From: Clostridiales bacterium Firm_11
GTDB lineage: Bacteria; Bacillota; Clostridia; Christensenellales; Aristaeellaceae
Assembly: GCA_001604105.1 (NCBI GenBank)
Contig: LVAQ01000024.1
Coordinates: 62,001-126,000, forward strand
Length of the DNA stretch: 64,000 bases
Reading direction: 5' to 3'
Shown: positions 33,985-42,770 of the stretch, in pieces
How the letters are laid out: the number at the start of each line of letters is the position of its first letter
Position numbering within the stretch: position 1 is the stretch's first letter
Program-made: the position numbers and the translations under genes
Notes under the pieces: model-generated
Seen by the model: only the letters and a program-made list of their open reading frames with translations
Databases searched by the model: none
What the model was told of the DNA's origin: nothing

Positions 33985-35856
33985 CTACACCAGGCGTTCA
34001 TAATCCATAACGCTTCCGCCATCAAAGAAGCACTCGATGATTTGCCGCCCGATCGGCGACAGGTCAAACGTCCTGAATTGCTTCAACTCCTGCACAAAGA
34101 AATCCGTCAGCATTGCGGCGCCCTGGTCGTAGGCTTCTTCGCCCACTTCCAACTGCAGGTTGGTTTGCAACAGCCCCTTGGGGATGTAGTTACCGTCGAT
34201 TTTCAGGCTATCCAACGCATAGCCGAGCAGCGGGCAGCGAGCGGCAACCGTTTGTTCCGGGCGGAACTTTACACTGCCGCGCCTTGCGAGGTATTCGCGC
34301 GTGATCCACTGCGGCATGAAGCCCACTTCATAAGCGCCGATGTTCTGGTTGGGAATCAGCTTGTACCGCGTCGAGGGTGTTTCGATGATTTGATCAAGCA
34401 ACAAGCGCGCCTGATCCACCATGCGGCCTGTCGCAAACGGCCAGTAGGAGCCTACCCCTTCGCCTGTCATGCCGGTTGTGCCTGTGATGCTGGGGTTATT
34501 GTGGCCTCTGGGCGCCACAAGCCGCCATAACCAGGCGAGTGCGGGCGGTAAAACATGCAGCATGCCGATGATGCCATAGGTCGGCTTACGGTGCGTGCAC
34601 GGCGGCGTGCGTACCCCAAAGCTGCGTACATCTACCTCCACCGGTTCATTGATGATCCCGGGAACATGATTCCTGGGGAGAATCACACGCGGATTGGGAC
34701 ACGGCTTGCCCGGCGCATCCATGGTGTGTTCCCAGATGAGGCAGGTGGCTCCCGCAATGCCCTTCATGTTCAGGAAAATCAGCGGCTCTTTGGGATGGAC
34801 GCAAAGGCGCTCATGCTGCGGGTCTGTGCCATAGTGATCAATGTGGTTCACGCGCAAAAACCAGCCTGCTTCCGCATCCTTGACAACCAGGCGTCGGCCG
34901 CCATTGCGGAAGGAATCGTGGCACAGTGCCATATCATCCGTTACCGGCAGCAGCTCACAGGTTTCGTTGATGTCCAAATACAGGTTCTCCCCGGAAAGCG
35001 TGTTGTGCGCAAGCAGGATGCGGCCGTCCGGCTCAAGATGCATCTGTTCGATCATCTCACTCTTGCCGCTGCCGCTTGCCCCTTCATGCAGGATGACCAG
35101 GCTGTTGTCATACGGTGTGACCACTTTAACCGTGGAGCCATGCAGGGTTACCCAGCCTTCCTGCTCGCCAATGTTGATCAGCGCGCCATAGACTCCCTTT
35201 TTGGCACTGGGGCCCGGGTAGAGGTTGAAGGAGAAAATCTCGTGCATATCCGGCAGGCGGTGATGCACCACGATTTGCTTTTTATCAAAGTGGGTGTGCC
35301 GGAAAGGCGGCGCCAGATAGATCAGTGTTTTAGGCTTGAAACAATCCCGCACCTTGGAGGCAGGCACAAACCCTTGCAAATCGGCAAGCCCGCCCGCAAA
35401 AAACGCGGCATTCTGCGGGCCGATAAGCAACGCGGGGCAGTTAAGGCTATCCCCGCCCGCCATAAAGGGAAGCGCGATCAATGGCTGCCCCTTGAGCCAT
35501 TCCAATACATCCTGCCGAAGCTCGGCAAAGGAGCCTTCATATTGATCCTGATACCTTGGTTTATCGGTCGGTTTATCATCGGCCACCACCAGGCAATCCG
35601 GGTCACGGCGGCGCATATAGGCATCCGTATAATTGACGGCCAGCCCATTGGAGCATTTTGTGACCGTAGCTTCCACGTAATTGCCCATGCCAGGCACATC
35701 ATAGGCAATCTCGAAGGTGCCTTCTTCTATCCCGCCCATGGCTAAGGTGAGGATTTCCTCACGGGTTTCAGGGAACAGTACGCTGGGCGCGCTTTGGAAA
35801 AGATCTTCCAGTTCTTTTGTGAGTGATAATTTACTCCAAGTTGGTTCCATCATCAT
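33985..35856 (-). CDS. DUF4914-like P-loop protein resembling ATP-type PEP carboxykinase
   Basis: About 623 residues, cytoplasmic. The phosphate-binding loop HEGASGSGKSEM lies near residue 275. This is close to the kinase-1a loop of ATP-dependent PEP carboxykinases and to the loop of HPr kinase (G-x-S-G-x-G-K-S). Later parts have CLIWEHTMDAPGKPCPNPRVILP and GTTGMTGEGVGSYWPFATGRMV, the latter a nucleotide/metal-like glycine-rich stretch. The family is uncharacterised as far as I know. It may be a carboxykinase or a phosphotransfer enzyme with a different substrate. Three ATGs in a row follow AGGAG; the third, 35850, is best spaced. Confidence 0.7.
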   Translation of the reverse strand: MMMEPTWSKLSLTKELEDLFQSAPSVLFPETREEILTLAMGGIEEGTFEIAYDVPGMGNYVEATVTKCSNGLAVNYTDAYMRRRDPDCLVVADDKPTDKPRYQDQYEGSFAELRQDVLEWLKGQPLIALPFMAGGDSLNCPALLIGPQNAAFFAGGLADLQGFVPASKVRDCFKPKTLIYLAPPFRHTHFDKKQIVVHHRLPDMHEIFSFNLYPGPSAKKGVYGALINIGEQEGWVTLHGSTVKVVTPYDNSLVILHEGASGSGKSEMIEQMHLEPDGRILLAHNTLSGENLYLDINETCELLPVTDDMALCHDSFRNGGRRLVVKDAEAGWFLRVNHIDHYGTDPQHERLCVHPKEPLIFLNMKGIAGATCLIWEHTMDAPGKPCPNPRVILPRNHVPGIINEPVEVDVRSFGVRTPPCTHRKPTYGIIGMLHVLPPALAWLWRLVAPRGHNNPSITGTTGMTGEGVGSYWPFATGRMVDQARLLLDQIIETPSTRYKLIPNQNIGAYEVGFMPQWITREYLARRGSVKFRPEQTVAARCPLLGYALDSLKIDGNYIPKGLLQTNLQLEVGEEAYDQGAAMLTDFFVQELKQFRTFDLSPIGRQIIECFFDGGSVMDYERLV

Positions 35857-35873
35857 TTCTCCTAAAATGTATT

Positions 35874-35924
35874 GAAAAAGCCGATGCGCAAAGTTCCCTG
35901 TACGGGAATTCAGCGTATCGGCTT
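35874..35924 (-). terminator. Intrinsic terminator after the MpsC-like gene
   Basis: On the minus strand AAGCCGATACGC pairs with GCGCATCGGCTT (twelve positions, one wobble), with an inner TTCCC/GGGAA, and is followed by TTTTTC. It overlaps the last codons and the stop of the MpsC-like gene. Only about 20 bases remain before the next gene's ribosome site, so that gene depends on readthrough or on a promoter inside the MpsC-like gene. Confidence 0.75.
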
Positions 35925-36341
35925 ACTTTCGACTGGTTTGGAAACCTTTCGACGAGTCTGCCTCGCATCTTCTGAGCATTCTTCCAGATTGCTACCTAAA
36001 GTGATGATAATGATTTTCTCACCGCTTTTTGTACTCACATCAGAATGAATGCTTGCTATTTCTGCATTGACGATTGGTAGGATCATTGCTTCAATATCCG
36101 CTTTGGCATTCTCAAAAAGCATCGCTCTGAGCTTCTTGATCTGTTCGACGCCTTGCGGCGTCTCTGCCAGCTTTCTTTCTGATGGGCTTAAGAACCCCAT
36201 CATGCGGATAATGATCATATCCTGAAGAATGTAAGCCTTGATCTGCCGTGGTCCCCTGCCCATGTAGTCTGTTTCAAACCGACTGAATGCCTCGCAGATC
36301 TTTGCCTCCAACTGGCCTTTGGACAATGGCTGCCCTTTCAT
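35910..36341 (-). CDS. MpsC/DUF2294 family protein
   Basis: 143 residues from ATG 36341. The family core is visible in LEAKICEAFSRFETDYMGRGPRQIKAYILQDMIIIRMMGFLSPSERKLAET and in IHSDVSTKSGEKIIIITLG. DUF2294 was renamed MpsC after a Bacillus protein that acts with MpsAB in a membrane potential-generating system; no mpsAB genes are seen here. The frame is open to 36407, but the promoter at 36366-36394 lies inside that extension. Translation must therefore start later, at ATG 36341 or TTG 36347. Confidence 0.8.
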   Translation of the reverse strand: MKGQPLSKGQLEAKICEAFSRFETDYMGRGPRQIKAYILQDMIIIRMMGFLSPSERKLAETPQGVEQIKKLRAMLFENAKADIEAMILPIVNAEIASIHSDVSTKSGEKIIIITLGSNLEECSEDARQTRRKVSKPVESKPIR

Positions 36342-36365
36342 AAGCAATACATCCTCCCATATAGA

Positions 36366-36394
36366 ATTATACTCGTCACCCATGAAGCTGTCAA
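36366..36394 (-). promoter_or_regulatory. Perfect consensus promoter of the MpsC-like gene
   Basis: Minus strand TTGACA (36389-36394), 17 bases, TATAAT (36366-36371): full consensus at both boxes. RNA would start near 36359, about 18 bases before ATG 36341, just ahead of the GGGAGG site. Confidence 0.85.
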
Positions 36395-36538
36395 TGGTAC
36401 AATCCATGAAACCGCTTCCCCATGACCCTATTCAGGAAACCTGCCTTCCCATGCCGTACAGATCGTTTCTTCTGTTGACTGGCTTTGCGCTGTTCTCACG
36501 CTTCTTTCTCTTTTCGTTGAAAACCTGTTCTCAGGTGC

Positions 36539-36567
36539 TTGACAAGGAAAATACGGCATGCTATGAT
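36539..36567 (+). promoter_or_regulatory. Promoter of the LacI-controlled transporter operon
   Basis: TTGACA (36539-36544), 17 bases, TATGAT (36562-36567), followed by the operator at 36579-36596. Confidence 0.85.
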
Positions 36568-36578
36568 AAGCCAACATT

Positions 36579-36596
36579 TGAGAAAACGTTTTCTCA
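36579..36596. promoter_or_regulatory. LacI-family operator (18-bp perfect palindrome)
   Basis: TGAGAAAACGTTTTCTCA is a perfect palindrome with the central CG typical of LacI/GalR-family sites. It sits right after the predicted transcription start. The LacI regulator at the end of the same gene cluster (44427-45404) is the likely binder; a CcpA-type protein is a less likely alternative because of the exact symmetry. Confidence 0.85.
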
Positions 36597-36628
36597 TTTC
36601 TCAAGAATTCATGAAGGAGGATTTACCC

Positions 36629-38095
36629 ATGAAAAAAACCCTTGCCCTGTTCCTGTCCCTCATCCTGCTGTTGAGCGGCATCAGCTTCGCAGCGGCAGAA
36701 GAACCCGTCACCATCCACGTCGCCTATATGCTTACCATGAACCCTGCGGAAGGCCGTCAGGAGGTACAGGATGCCGTCAACGAACTGCTTGCCCAAAAAG
36801 GCATGAACATCAAAGTTGAGTTTGTATGCATCGACTTTGCTTCCTGGAGCACGCAGATCAACCTGATGCTCACCGATGGCAGCATCGACCTGTTCAATGC
36901 TTGCTTTATGCCAAGCCTTTCGGTGCTCGCGGATAATGGTTCCCTTGCGCCCATGGATGATCTGTACGCCCAGTATGGCCAGGGCATTCTGGAAACACTG
37001 GATGAGTACATCGATTGCGCGCGCGTGGACGGTGTGCTCTACGGCGCGCCCAAGCTTAACGCCTTCTCCACAGCGCTGATGTACCTCATGCGCAAGGATA
37101 TTGCTGATGAGCTGGGCATCGACCCTGAGAGCATCACAGACCTAAACACCCTGACAGAAGCTTTGAAAATCGTTAAGGCTGCCTACCCGGATATGACCAT
37201 GATTTCCAATGGCAACGGCGGCGCCTATATGGACTTCAGCGGGGTCGATTTTCTGGGCACCGAGGATCCGTTGGGTTGCCTGATTCTGGAAGAAGGCAGC
37301 ACCGATTTGACCGTGCAGAACTACTACACCAGCGATGCTTTCAAAGAACTGCTCGCCTACGGAAAACTGTGGTCTGAGCTTGGCTTTTTCATGAAAGATC
37401 CGCTCAACGCGCAGGATGGCTCCATGGCTTATGTTTCCAACGGCTTGGCCTTTGGCAGCTTCGTATCCTACAGCGATGAAGAAACCACCGTCAGCGTACA
37501 GCAAAAGAGTGTTGGCAAAGAGATTTACGCAAGTCAGGTAACCCCGCAGGCGTGGGCAACCACTAACAACGTAAGCGGTATGACCTGGTGCGTGCCCGCC
37601 CTGAGCAAAAACCAGGAAGCGGCTGTGCAGTTCTTAAACGAGCTGTTCACCGACGCGGCGCTGTCCAACCTGGTTTGCAACGGCATCGAGAACGTGCATT
37701 ATGTGCTCACCGATGAAGGCAACATCACCTTTGCAGAAGGGCTTGACCCCATGAGCACCAGCTGGCCTTCCGGCATGGGCACCTTCTGGCCGAACATCTG
37801 CATCACCCACCCATGGTCGCCCGATCCGGCGGATGTGTATGATAACTGGCTCGCCTCCAACGAGACTTGCGGCAAATCCCCCGCGCTGGGCTTCACCTTC
37901 AGCGCCGAAGACGTAGCCGATGAGGTATCCGCCTGCGCGATGGTCGTTGATAAGTATGTGAGCGCTTTGATGCTCAACATCGGCGATACCGACGCCCTGT
38001 ACGCCTCCTTCCTCAGTGAGCTGGAAGTTTCAGGCATCGATGACATCATCGCCGCAAAACAAGCACAGTTGGATGCATGGGCTGCCATCCAATAA
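36629..38095 (+). CDS. Extracellular sugar-binding protein of ABC transporter
   Basis: 488 residues. The signal peptide MKKTLALFLSLILLLSGISF ends AAAEEPV, an A-x-A site with no lipobox cysteine. The mature part is a type II solute-binding fold of the YtcQ-like group (IHVAYMLTMNPAEGRQEVQDAVNELL near the start, the C-terminal ISDIIAAKQAQLDAW-like helix). AAGGAGG precedes ATG 36629. First gene of the LacI-controlled operon. Ligand unknown. Confidence 0.92.
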   Translation: MKKTLALFLSLILLLSGISFAAAEEPVTIHVAYMLTMNPAEGRQEVQDAVNELLAQKGMNIKVEFVCIDFASWSTQINLMLTDGSIDLFNACFMPSLSVLADNGSLAPMDDLYAQYGQGILETLDEYIDCARVDGVLYGAPKLNAFSTALMYLMRKDIADELGIDPESITDLNTLTEALKIVKAAYPDMTMISNGNGGAYMDFSGVDFLGTEDPLGCLILEEGSTDLTVQNYYTSDAFKELLAYGKLWSELGFFMKDPLNAQDGSMAYVSNGLAFGSFVSYSDEETTVSVQQKSVGKEIYASQVTPQAWATTNNVSGMTWCVPALSKNQEAAVQFLNELFTDAALSNLVCNGIENVHYVLTDEGNITFAEGLDPMSTSWPSGMGTFWPNICITHPWSPDPADVYDNWLASNETCGKSPALGFTFSAEDVADEVSACAMVVDKYVSALMLNIGDTDALYASFLSELEVSGIDDIIAAKQAQLDAWAAIQ

Positions 38096-38170
38096 CCACG
38101 CCCCTATGTTGCTGATGTGCTTCCCATGCGGTGGCATCCAGTTCAAAGCAACGTTACCCCAATAACCATC

Positions 38171-38204
38171 GGGCACCGCGACGCGTTATCGCGGCGCGGT
38201 GCCC
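38171..38204. other. Hairpin between binding protein and permease genes
   Basis: GGGCACCGCG (38171-38180) and CGCGGTGCCC (38195-38204) form a perfect ten-pair stem with an inner CGCG pairing, in the 135-base gap before the first permease. No T-run follows. Probably an RNA-stabilising or attenuating element. Confidence 0.6.
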
Positions 38205-38230
38205 GGCCGCTTTGCCGGGAGAGGATAGAA

Positions 38231-39160
38231 ATGGGCACAGTCAAAAAGGAACGCAGGCGACAGATCATCAAACACCTGCCGTTGTATATCATGATGATCC
38301 CCGGTTTGGTCTATATGGCGATCAACAATTACCTGCCGCTGGCCGGTTTGCAGTTGGCATTCAAGAAGTTCAAGTATGTGCTTGGCATATGGGAAAGCCC
38401 GTGGAATGGGCTGAAGAACTTTACCTATCTCTTCAAAACAGGCGATGCGTGGGTCATCATGCGTAATACGCTTGGTTATAATCTAGTTTTCATTCTGCTG
38501 GGTACGCTGCTGGCCATTATGGTGGCAATCCTGCTCAGCGAGGTGCCGCGCAAACGACTACAGCAATCCTATCAAACCGTGATTCTGATTCCCCATTTGA
38601 TTTCGTACGTCATTGTAAGCTATATCGTCTATGCTTTGCTGGGAGAAAGCAACGGCATGGTGAACAACTCAATTATGAAAGCGCTTGGGCTATCGCCCGT
38701 CGCGTGGTATACCGAGGCAAAGTATTGGCCTTTCATCATCACCCTGATTCACCTATGGAAAACATTTGGCTACAGCTCGATTATCTACTATGCAACCATC
38801 GTAGGCATTGATAAATCCTTTTATGAAGCAGCCGTGATGGACGGTGCGGGCGTATGGAAACAAATCCGCTACATCACGCTGCCCATGCTCAAGCCTGTGA
38901 TCATCACCCTGACGCTGCTGGCTGTCGGCCGCATTTTCTACTCCGATTTTGGCTTGTTTTATCAGGTTCCCATGAATACGGGCCTTTTGTATAACGCCAC
39001 CAATACGATCGATACCTATGTGTACCGCGGATTGCTGGAAACCAATGATATCGGGCGCGCGTCCGCCGCGGGTTTCATTCAATCAATACTGGGCTTCCTG
39101 CTCGTACTGGGAACCAACACGGCTGTGCGCATGATCGAAAAAGAACAAGCATTGTTCTGA
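38231..39160 (+). CDS. Sugar ABC transporter permease (LplB-like)
   Basis: 309 residues, six hydrophobic helices. It opens MGTVKKERRRQIIKHLPLYI, then NNYLPLAGLQLAFKKFKYVLGIWESPWNGLKNF. The EAA loop is IDKSFYEAAVMDGAGVWKQIRYITLPMLKP. ATG 38231 follows GGAGAGG; the frame upstream is not used. It pairs with the product of 39174-40061. No ATPase gene is present in the cluster. Confidence 0.93.
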   Translation: MGTVKKERRRQIIKHLPLYIMMIPGLVYMAINNYLPLAGLQLAFKKFKYVLGIWESPWNGLKNFTYLFKTGDAWVIMRNTLGYNLVFILLGTLLAIMVAILLSEVPRKRLQQSYQTVILIPHLISYVIVSYIVYALLGESNGMVNNSIMKALGLSPVAWYTEAKYWPFIITLIHLWKTFGYSSIIYYATIVGIDKSFYEAAVMDGAGVWKQIRYITLPMLKPVIITLTLLAVGRIFYSDFGLFYQVPMNTGLLYNATNTIDTYVYRGLLETNDIGRASAAGFIQSILGFLLVLGTNTAVRMIEKEQALF

Positions 39161-39173
39161 TGAGGGAGGCACC

Positions 39174-40061
39174 ATGAATATATCCGGAAAACGCATTGGC
39201 ATCTTCGCCAACTTTGTTTTAGCCATCCTATCCCTCAGTTGTGTTTTACCGCTGATTCTGCTGGTCACCTCATCGCTGACCGCAGAAGGCTCCCTGATTA
39301 AGAACGGGTACGCTTTTATCCCCGAGCAATGGAGCTTGGATGCCTATCGGTATTTGCTCTACAGCCATGCGCAGATTCTGCGCGCGTATCAGATGACCAT
39401 TCTTGCTACCTTTGTAGGCACCCTGTCCAACGTAACCATCACCACTTTGCTGGCTTACCCACTCTCACGTAAGTCTTTGCCCGGCCGCAATTTCTTCTCC
39501 TTTGCCGTGTTTTTCACCCTTCTGTTCAACGGCGGCATGGTGCCCTCCTACCTGATGTGGACACAGGTGTTCAATATCAAGGATACCTTTTGGGCGTTAA
39601 TCCTTCCCAACCTGTTGATGAACGGCTTTGGCGTAATCGTGATGCGTACCTATTTCACCACCAACATTCCGGGGGAGATCATCGAGGCCGCGCGCATCGA
39701 CGGCGCCGGAGAAACCCGCACGCTGATTTCCATTGTTTTGCCGCTCTCCAAGCCGATTCTCTCCACCATCGCGCTGCTATCCGGCCTTGCCTATTGGAAT
39801 GATTGGCTCAATGGCCTGTACTACCTTGTGAAACGCACCGACTTTTACACCATCCAGAACCTGCTCAACCGCCTGATCGCAAGCGCGGATTTCATCAGCA
39901 ACAATGCCGCCAACTCCGCGATACTTTCCGGCATTACGGTGCCAAGCATCGGGGTGCGTATGGCGATCGCCGTTATTGCGCTGATTCCGATCATGATCCT
40001 CTATCCTTTCCTGCAAAAAGGATTCGTTAAGGGCATCGTAATCGGTGGCGTGAAGGGTTAA
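39174..40061 (+). CDS. Sugar ABC transporter permease (LplC/AraQ-like)
   Basis: 295 residues, six hydrophobic helices. The EAA loop is IPGEIIEAARIDGAGETRTLISIVLPLSKP, and the end GFVKGIVIGGVKG is the standard C-terminus of this group. It starts 14 bases after the first permease with GAGGGAGG before the ATG. Its stop overlaps possible starts of the next gene (TAATGATG). Confidence 0.93.
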   Translation: MNISGKRIGIFANFVLAILSLSCVLPLILLVTSSLTAEGSLIKNGYAFIPEQWSLDAYRYLLYSHAQILRAYQMTILATFVGTLSNVTITTLLAYPLSRKSLPGRNFFSFAVFFTLLFNGGMVPSYLMWTQVFNIKDTFWALILPNLLMNGFGVIVMRTYFTTNIPGEIIEAARIDGAGETRTLISIVLPLSKPILSTIALLSGLAYWNDWLNGLYYLVKRTDFYTIQNLLNRLIASADFISNNAANSAILSGITVPSIGVRMAIAVIALIPIMILYPFLQKGFVKGIVIGGVKG

Positions 40062-40078
40062 TGATGAAAGGAACAGTT

Positions 40079-41563
40079 ATGAATCTACGGCAAGACCAGC
40101 ACGCGTTGCCTTTTCCAACAGCGGAGCCGGAAGCGCTGGGCATTCCCTCCCAGGCCATTTTGGATTTTCTGCGCGCGCTTTCGCAACATGAATACCGCCT
40201 GCACGCCTTAATGCTGATGCGCCATGGCAAGCTATGCTTTGCCAGTGCGGCAGCGCCCTATACGCTCCATACGCCCCACCGCGTCTTTTCGGTGGGCAAG
40301 TCAATCCTTGCCCTGAGTCTCTACTTTGCGCTCCAGGAGGGAAAGCTCTCCCTGGATGAATCCATCGCGCCGTACTTCCCCGAATATCTCACGGCAGATC
40401 ATCCTTTGTGCGCGCTTACCGTGCGTGACCTGCTGACCATGCGCTCGGGGCAGGCTTCTGATCCATTCCCCGCCATCCTTGACGATTTGGACGCAGATCT
40501 GTTTCGCCTGTTTTTTCAAACCCCGTTAACCGAAGCTCCCGGCACCCTATTTCGCTACAACAATACCATCCCGCATATCGTATACGCGCTGGTCGAGCGT
40601 GCCACCGGCGTCCCCTTTCAAACCTACCAATGGGAACGCCTATGCCAGCCGCTGGATGCGCCGCTTTTCGCGCTCACCAACAGTCAGGGGCAGTATAACC
40701 CAGTGCCCATGTCCATGTCCGCAGTGACGCTGATGAAATTCGCGCAGTTCTATTTACAGGAAGGCGTATGGGAAGGGCAAAGCCTGCTGGACGCTGCCTA
40801 TATCCGCGAGGCCACCAAGCTTCAAACCACCACAGGGCAGGTGGGTAACTTTGCCGAATACGGCTTGCAGATCTGGCGCAACGCATTTGGCGGTTATCGC
40901 ATGGACGGCGGCTGGGGACAATATGCCATCGTGTTGCCGCATGAAGATTTGGCAGCGGTCATACTGTCGGATATGCCCGATTCCGCCTTCGCGTTGACCG
41001 CGTTTGAACAGCAGTTGTTACCACAGTTGAAGCCCGCGCCCCTTCCCCCAAACCCAACCACGTATGCGACCCTTCAAACCGTGGCACAAAGCATGACCCT
41101 TGCCCCACAGGAAGGCCGTGCAGCATCGCCGCGGCAGATGGAATGGTTTGATCGCTGGTACTGGATCGCCGAGCGCAAGCAGCATGTTCGCTTTACAGCT
41201 GCTGGAGAAGAACTTCTGCTGACCTTCCAAACGGATTCGCAAGTGGAGGTGTTTCACTGCGGGCTGCAAGGGCAATGGATCAGCAACCCCCAGCACATGC
41301 TGGTGACGCCTGAGCGCACAGTCGATAACGGCGTGTTTGATATGGACAGCGATGCCTGCTTGCTGACTGGCGCATGGCAAGCGGATCATTGTCTGGAGAT
41401 AGCATCCAAAAGTCTCGGCGCCATGGGCGAATACCTGTATCGCTTTACTTTTACAACGCAGGGCTTTACCCTGCATTATCCTTCACGCGTATGTCGCGGC
41501 GGTCCCAATCTACAGGACGCGGTTTGCCTGCACGCGGAAAGGAGCGAGTCTTTCGATGACTGA
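40079..41563 (+). CDS. Cytoplasmic serine hydrolase of the beta-lactamase (class C) fold, copy 1
   Basis: 494 residues. The catalytic S-x-x-K is in FSVGKSI near residue 85, followed by Y-x-N in RYNNTIP near 158. A C-terminal beta-rich extension of about 130 residues follows the hydrolase domain. No signal peptide is present, whereas true beta-lactamases and penicillin-binding relatives are exported, so it acts on something in the cytoplasm, probably an imported ester or amide. Possible starts are 40061, 40064 and 40079; AAAGGA is best placed for 40079. It overlaps the MFS gene by eight bases. Confidence 0.85.
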   Translation: MNLRQDQHALPFPTAEPEALGIPSQAILDFLRALSQHEYRLHALMLMRHGKLCFASAAAPYTLHTPHRVFSVGKSILALSLYFALQEGKLSLDESIAPYFPEYLTADHPLCALTVRDLLTMRSGQASDPFPAILDDLDADLFRLFFQTPLTEAPGTLFRYNNTIPHIVYALVERATGVPFQTYQWERLCQPLDAPLFALTNSQGQYNPVPMSMSAVTLMKFAQFYLQEGVWEGQSLLDAAYIREATKLQTTTGQVGNFAEYGLQIWRNAFGGYRMDGGWGQYAIVLPHEDLAAVILSDMPDSAFALTAFEQQLLPQLKPAPLPPNPTTYATLQTVAQSMTLAPQEGRAASPRQMEWFDRWYWIAERKQHVRFTAAGEELLLTFQTDSQVEVFHCGLQGQWISNPQHMLVTPERTVDNGVFDMDSDACLLTGAWQADHCLEIASKSLGAMGEYLYRFTFTTQGFTLHYPSRVCRGGPNLQDAVCLHAERSESFDD

Positions 41564-42770
41564 ACCAGAACATGAGGAGAGGCTGCTCAATCGCGCGTAT
41601 CTGTCGCTGTTTCTGATCAATTTAATCGTTTCGGCAAGCTTTTACATGGTATCGACTACCATGTCGCTCTATGTTACCGGATTCGGTGCAACGGCCGCGC
41701 TTGCGGGCGCCGTTGTTGGGTCGCTTTCCATCGCGAGCATGTGCATCCGTCCTTTCAGCGGTATACTCAGCGATCGCTTCAATCGCTCCAAACTGCTGGC
41801 GTGGTCCCTGTGCGGCATCTGCATTGCGATGGCAGGTTGCGGCCTTACGCAAAACATAACGTTGCTGATCGGCCTGCGGGTGTTGCATGGATTATCTTTC
41901 TCCATTGCCACAACAGTAACCATGGCGCTGGTAGCGGGCACAGTGCCCTCCACCAACATGACGCAGGGGCTCGGCCTGTTTGCCGTCGGGCAGACGATCA
42001 CCTCTGCCTTTGCGCCCTCGCTGGGTATATGGCTCGGGTCAAGCTACGGCTTCCCTGCCACGTTCTTATGCGCTTCCGGGTTGGTTTTTCTGGCGGCTAT
42101 TCTCTCGATGCTGCTGGTACGCGCGCCAGGCAGCACGCAAAGCCTTCCGGCAAAACATCGCCTTGCCCTGTCGGATTTTATATCCATCGAAGCGCTTCCC
42201 TATGCGTTGCTCGCGATTCTGGTTGCCGGCGCGACAGGCGTCGAGAACAGCTTTGTGACCCTCTATGGCCAGCAGTTTGGGCTGGGCAATGTTGGCTGGT
42301 ATTTTACCTTTGGCGCAGTGGCGCTGTTTATCTCACGGTTGAGCGCAGGCAAACTGGCGGATCGGTTTTCATCGGTTGTCATGTATGCCGGGCTGGGTCT
42401 CATCAGCGTTGCCTTTACGCTGCTGGGCATCAGTAACGCGTGGAACGCCCCGGTGCTGTTTGCGTGCGCGGCGGTACTGAAGGCATTGGGGCTGGGCGCG
42501 GTCCAGCCGACACTGCAAGCGCACAGCTTGCGTTCTGTCAAGGCAGAAGCCCGCGGCGCGGCCTCCAGCACGTATTACCTGGGCACGGATATCGGGCAGG
42601 CGATTGCGCCCATGCTCGGCGGCCTGATCGCCAGCGCGCATGGATACAGCACCATGTTTCTTGTGTTCGCGTTACCGCAGGTTTTCGGCGCGTTATTCTA
42701 TCTTTGGCTGAAACGTTCTCGATTGGGGAAAGGAGTGGAGCATCATGGAATTGAACAGAGCAACCCCTGA
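41556..42770 (+). CDS. MFS transporter
   Basis: 404 residues with twelve hydrophobic helices. The loop 2-3 signature is FSGILSDRFNRSKLL and the matching second-half loop is SAGKLADRFSS. It opens with LINLIVSASFYMVSTTMSLYV. It resembles drug/metabolite proton antiporters of about 400 residues. The start overlaps the hydrolase stop by eight bases, and its own end overlaps the next hydrolase by 26, so all three are tightly coupled. It may export a leaving group released by the hydrolases. Confidence 0.88.
   Translation: MTEPEHEERLLNRAYLSLFLINLIVSASFYMVSTTMSLYVTGFGATAALAGAVVGSLSIASMCIRPFSGILSDRFNRSKLLAWSLCGICIAMAGCGLTQNITLLIGLRVLHGLSFSIATTVTMALVAGTVPSTNMTQGLGLFAVGQTITSAFAPSLGIWLGSSYGFPATFLCASGLVFLAAILSMLLVRAPGSTQSLPAKHRLALSDFISIEALPYALLAILVAGATGVENSFVTLYGQQFGLGNVGWYFTFGAVALFISRLSAGKLADRFSSVVMYAGLGLISVAFTLLGISNAWNAPVLFACAAVLKALGLGAVQPTLQAHSLRSVKAEARGAASSTYYLGTDIGQAIAPMLGGLIASAHGYSTMFLVFALPQVFGALFYLWLKRSRLGKGVEHHGIEQSNP

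Noticed and set aside
34555..35745. Long plus-strand frame (396 codons) opposite the P-loop gene
   Set aside because: It mirrors the minus-strand gene codon for codon, is rich in histidine and isoleucine as antisense frames are, and lacks a start signal.
40079..41563. Calling the SVGK/YNN proteins true beta-lactamases or resistance genes
   Set aside because: No signal peptide, long C-terminal domain and a sugar-transport context; the fold is shared by many esterases.
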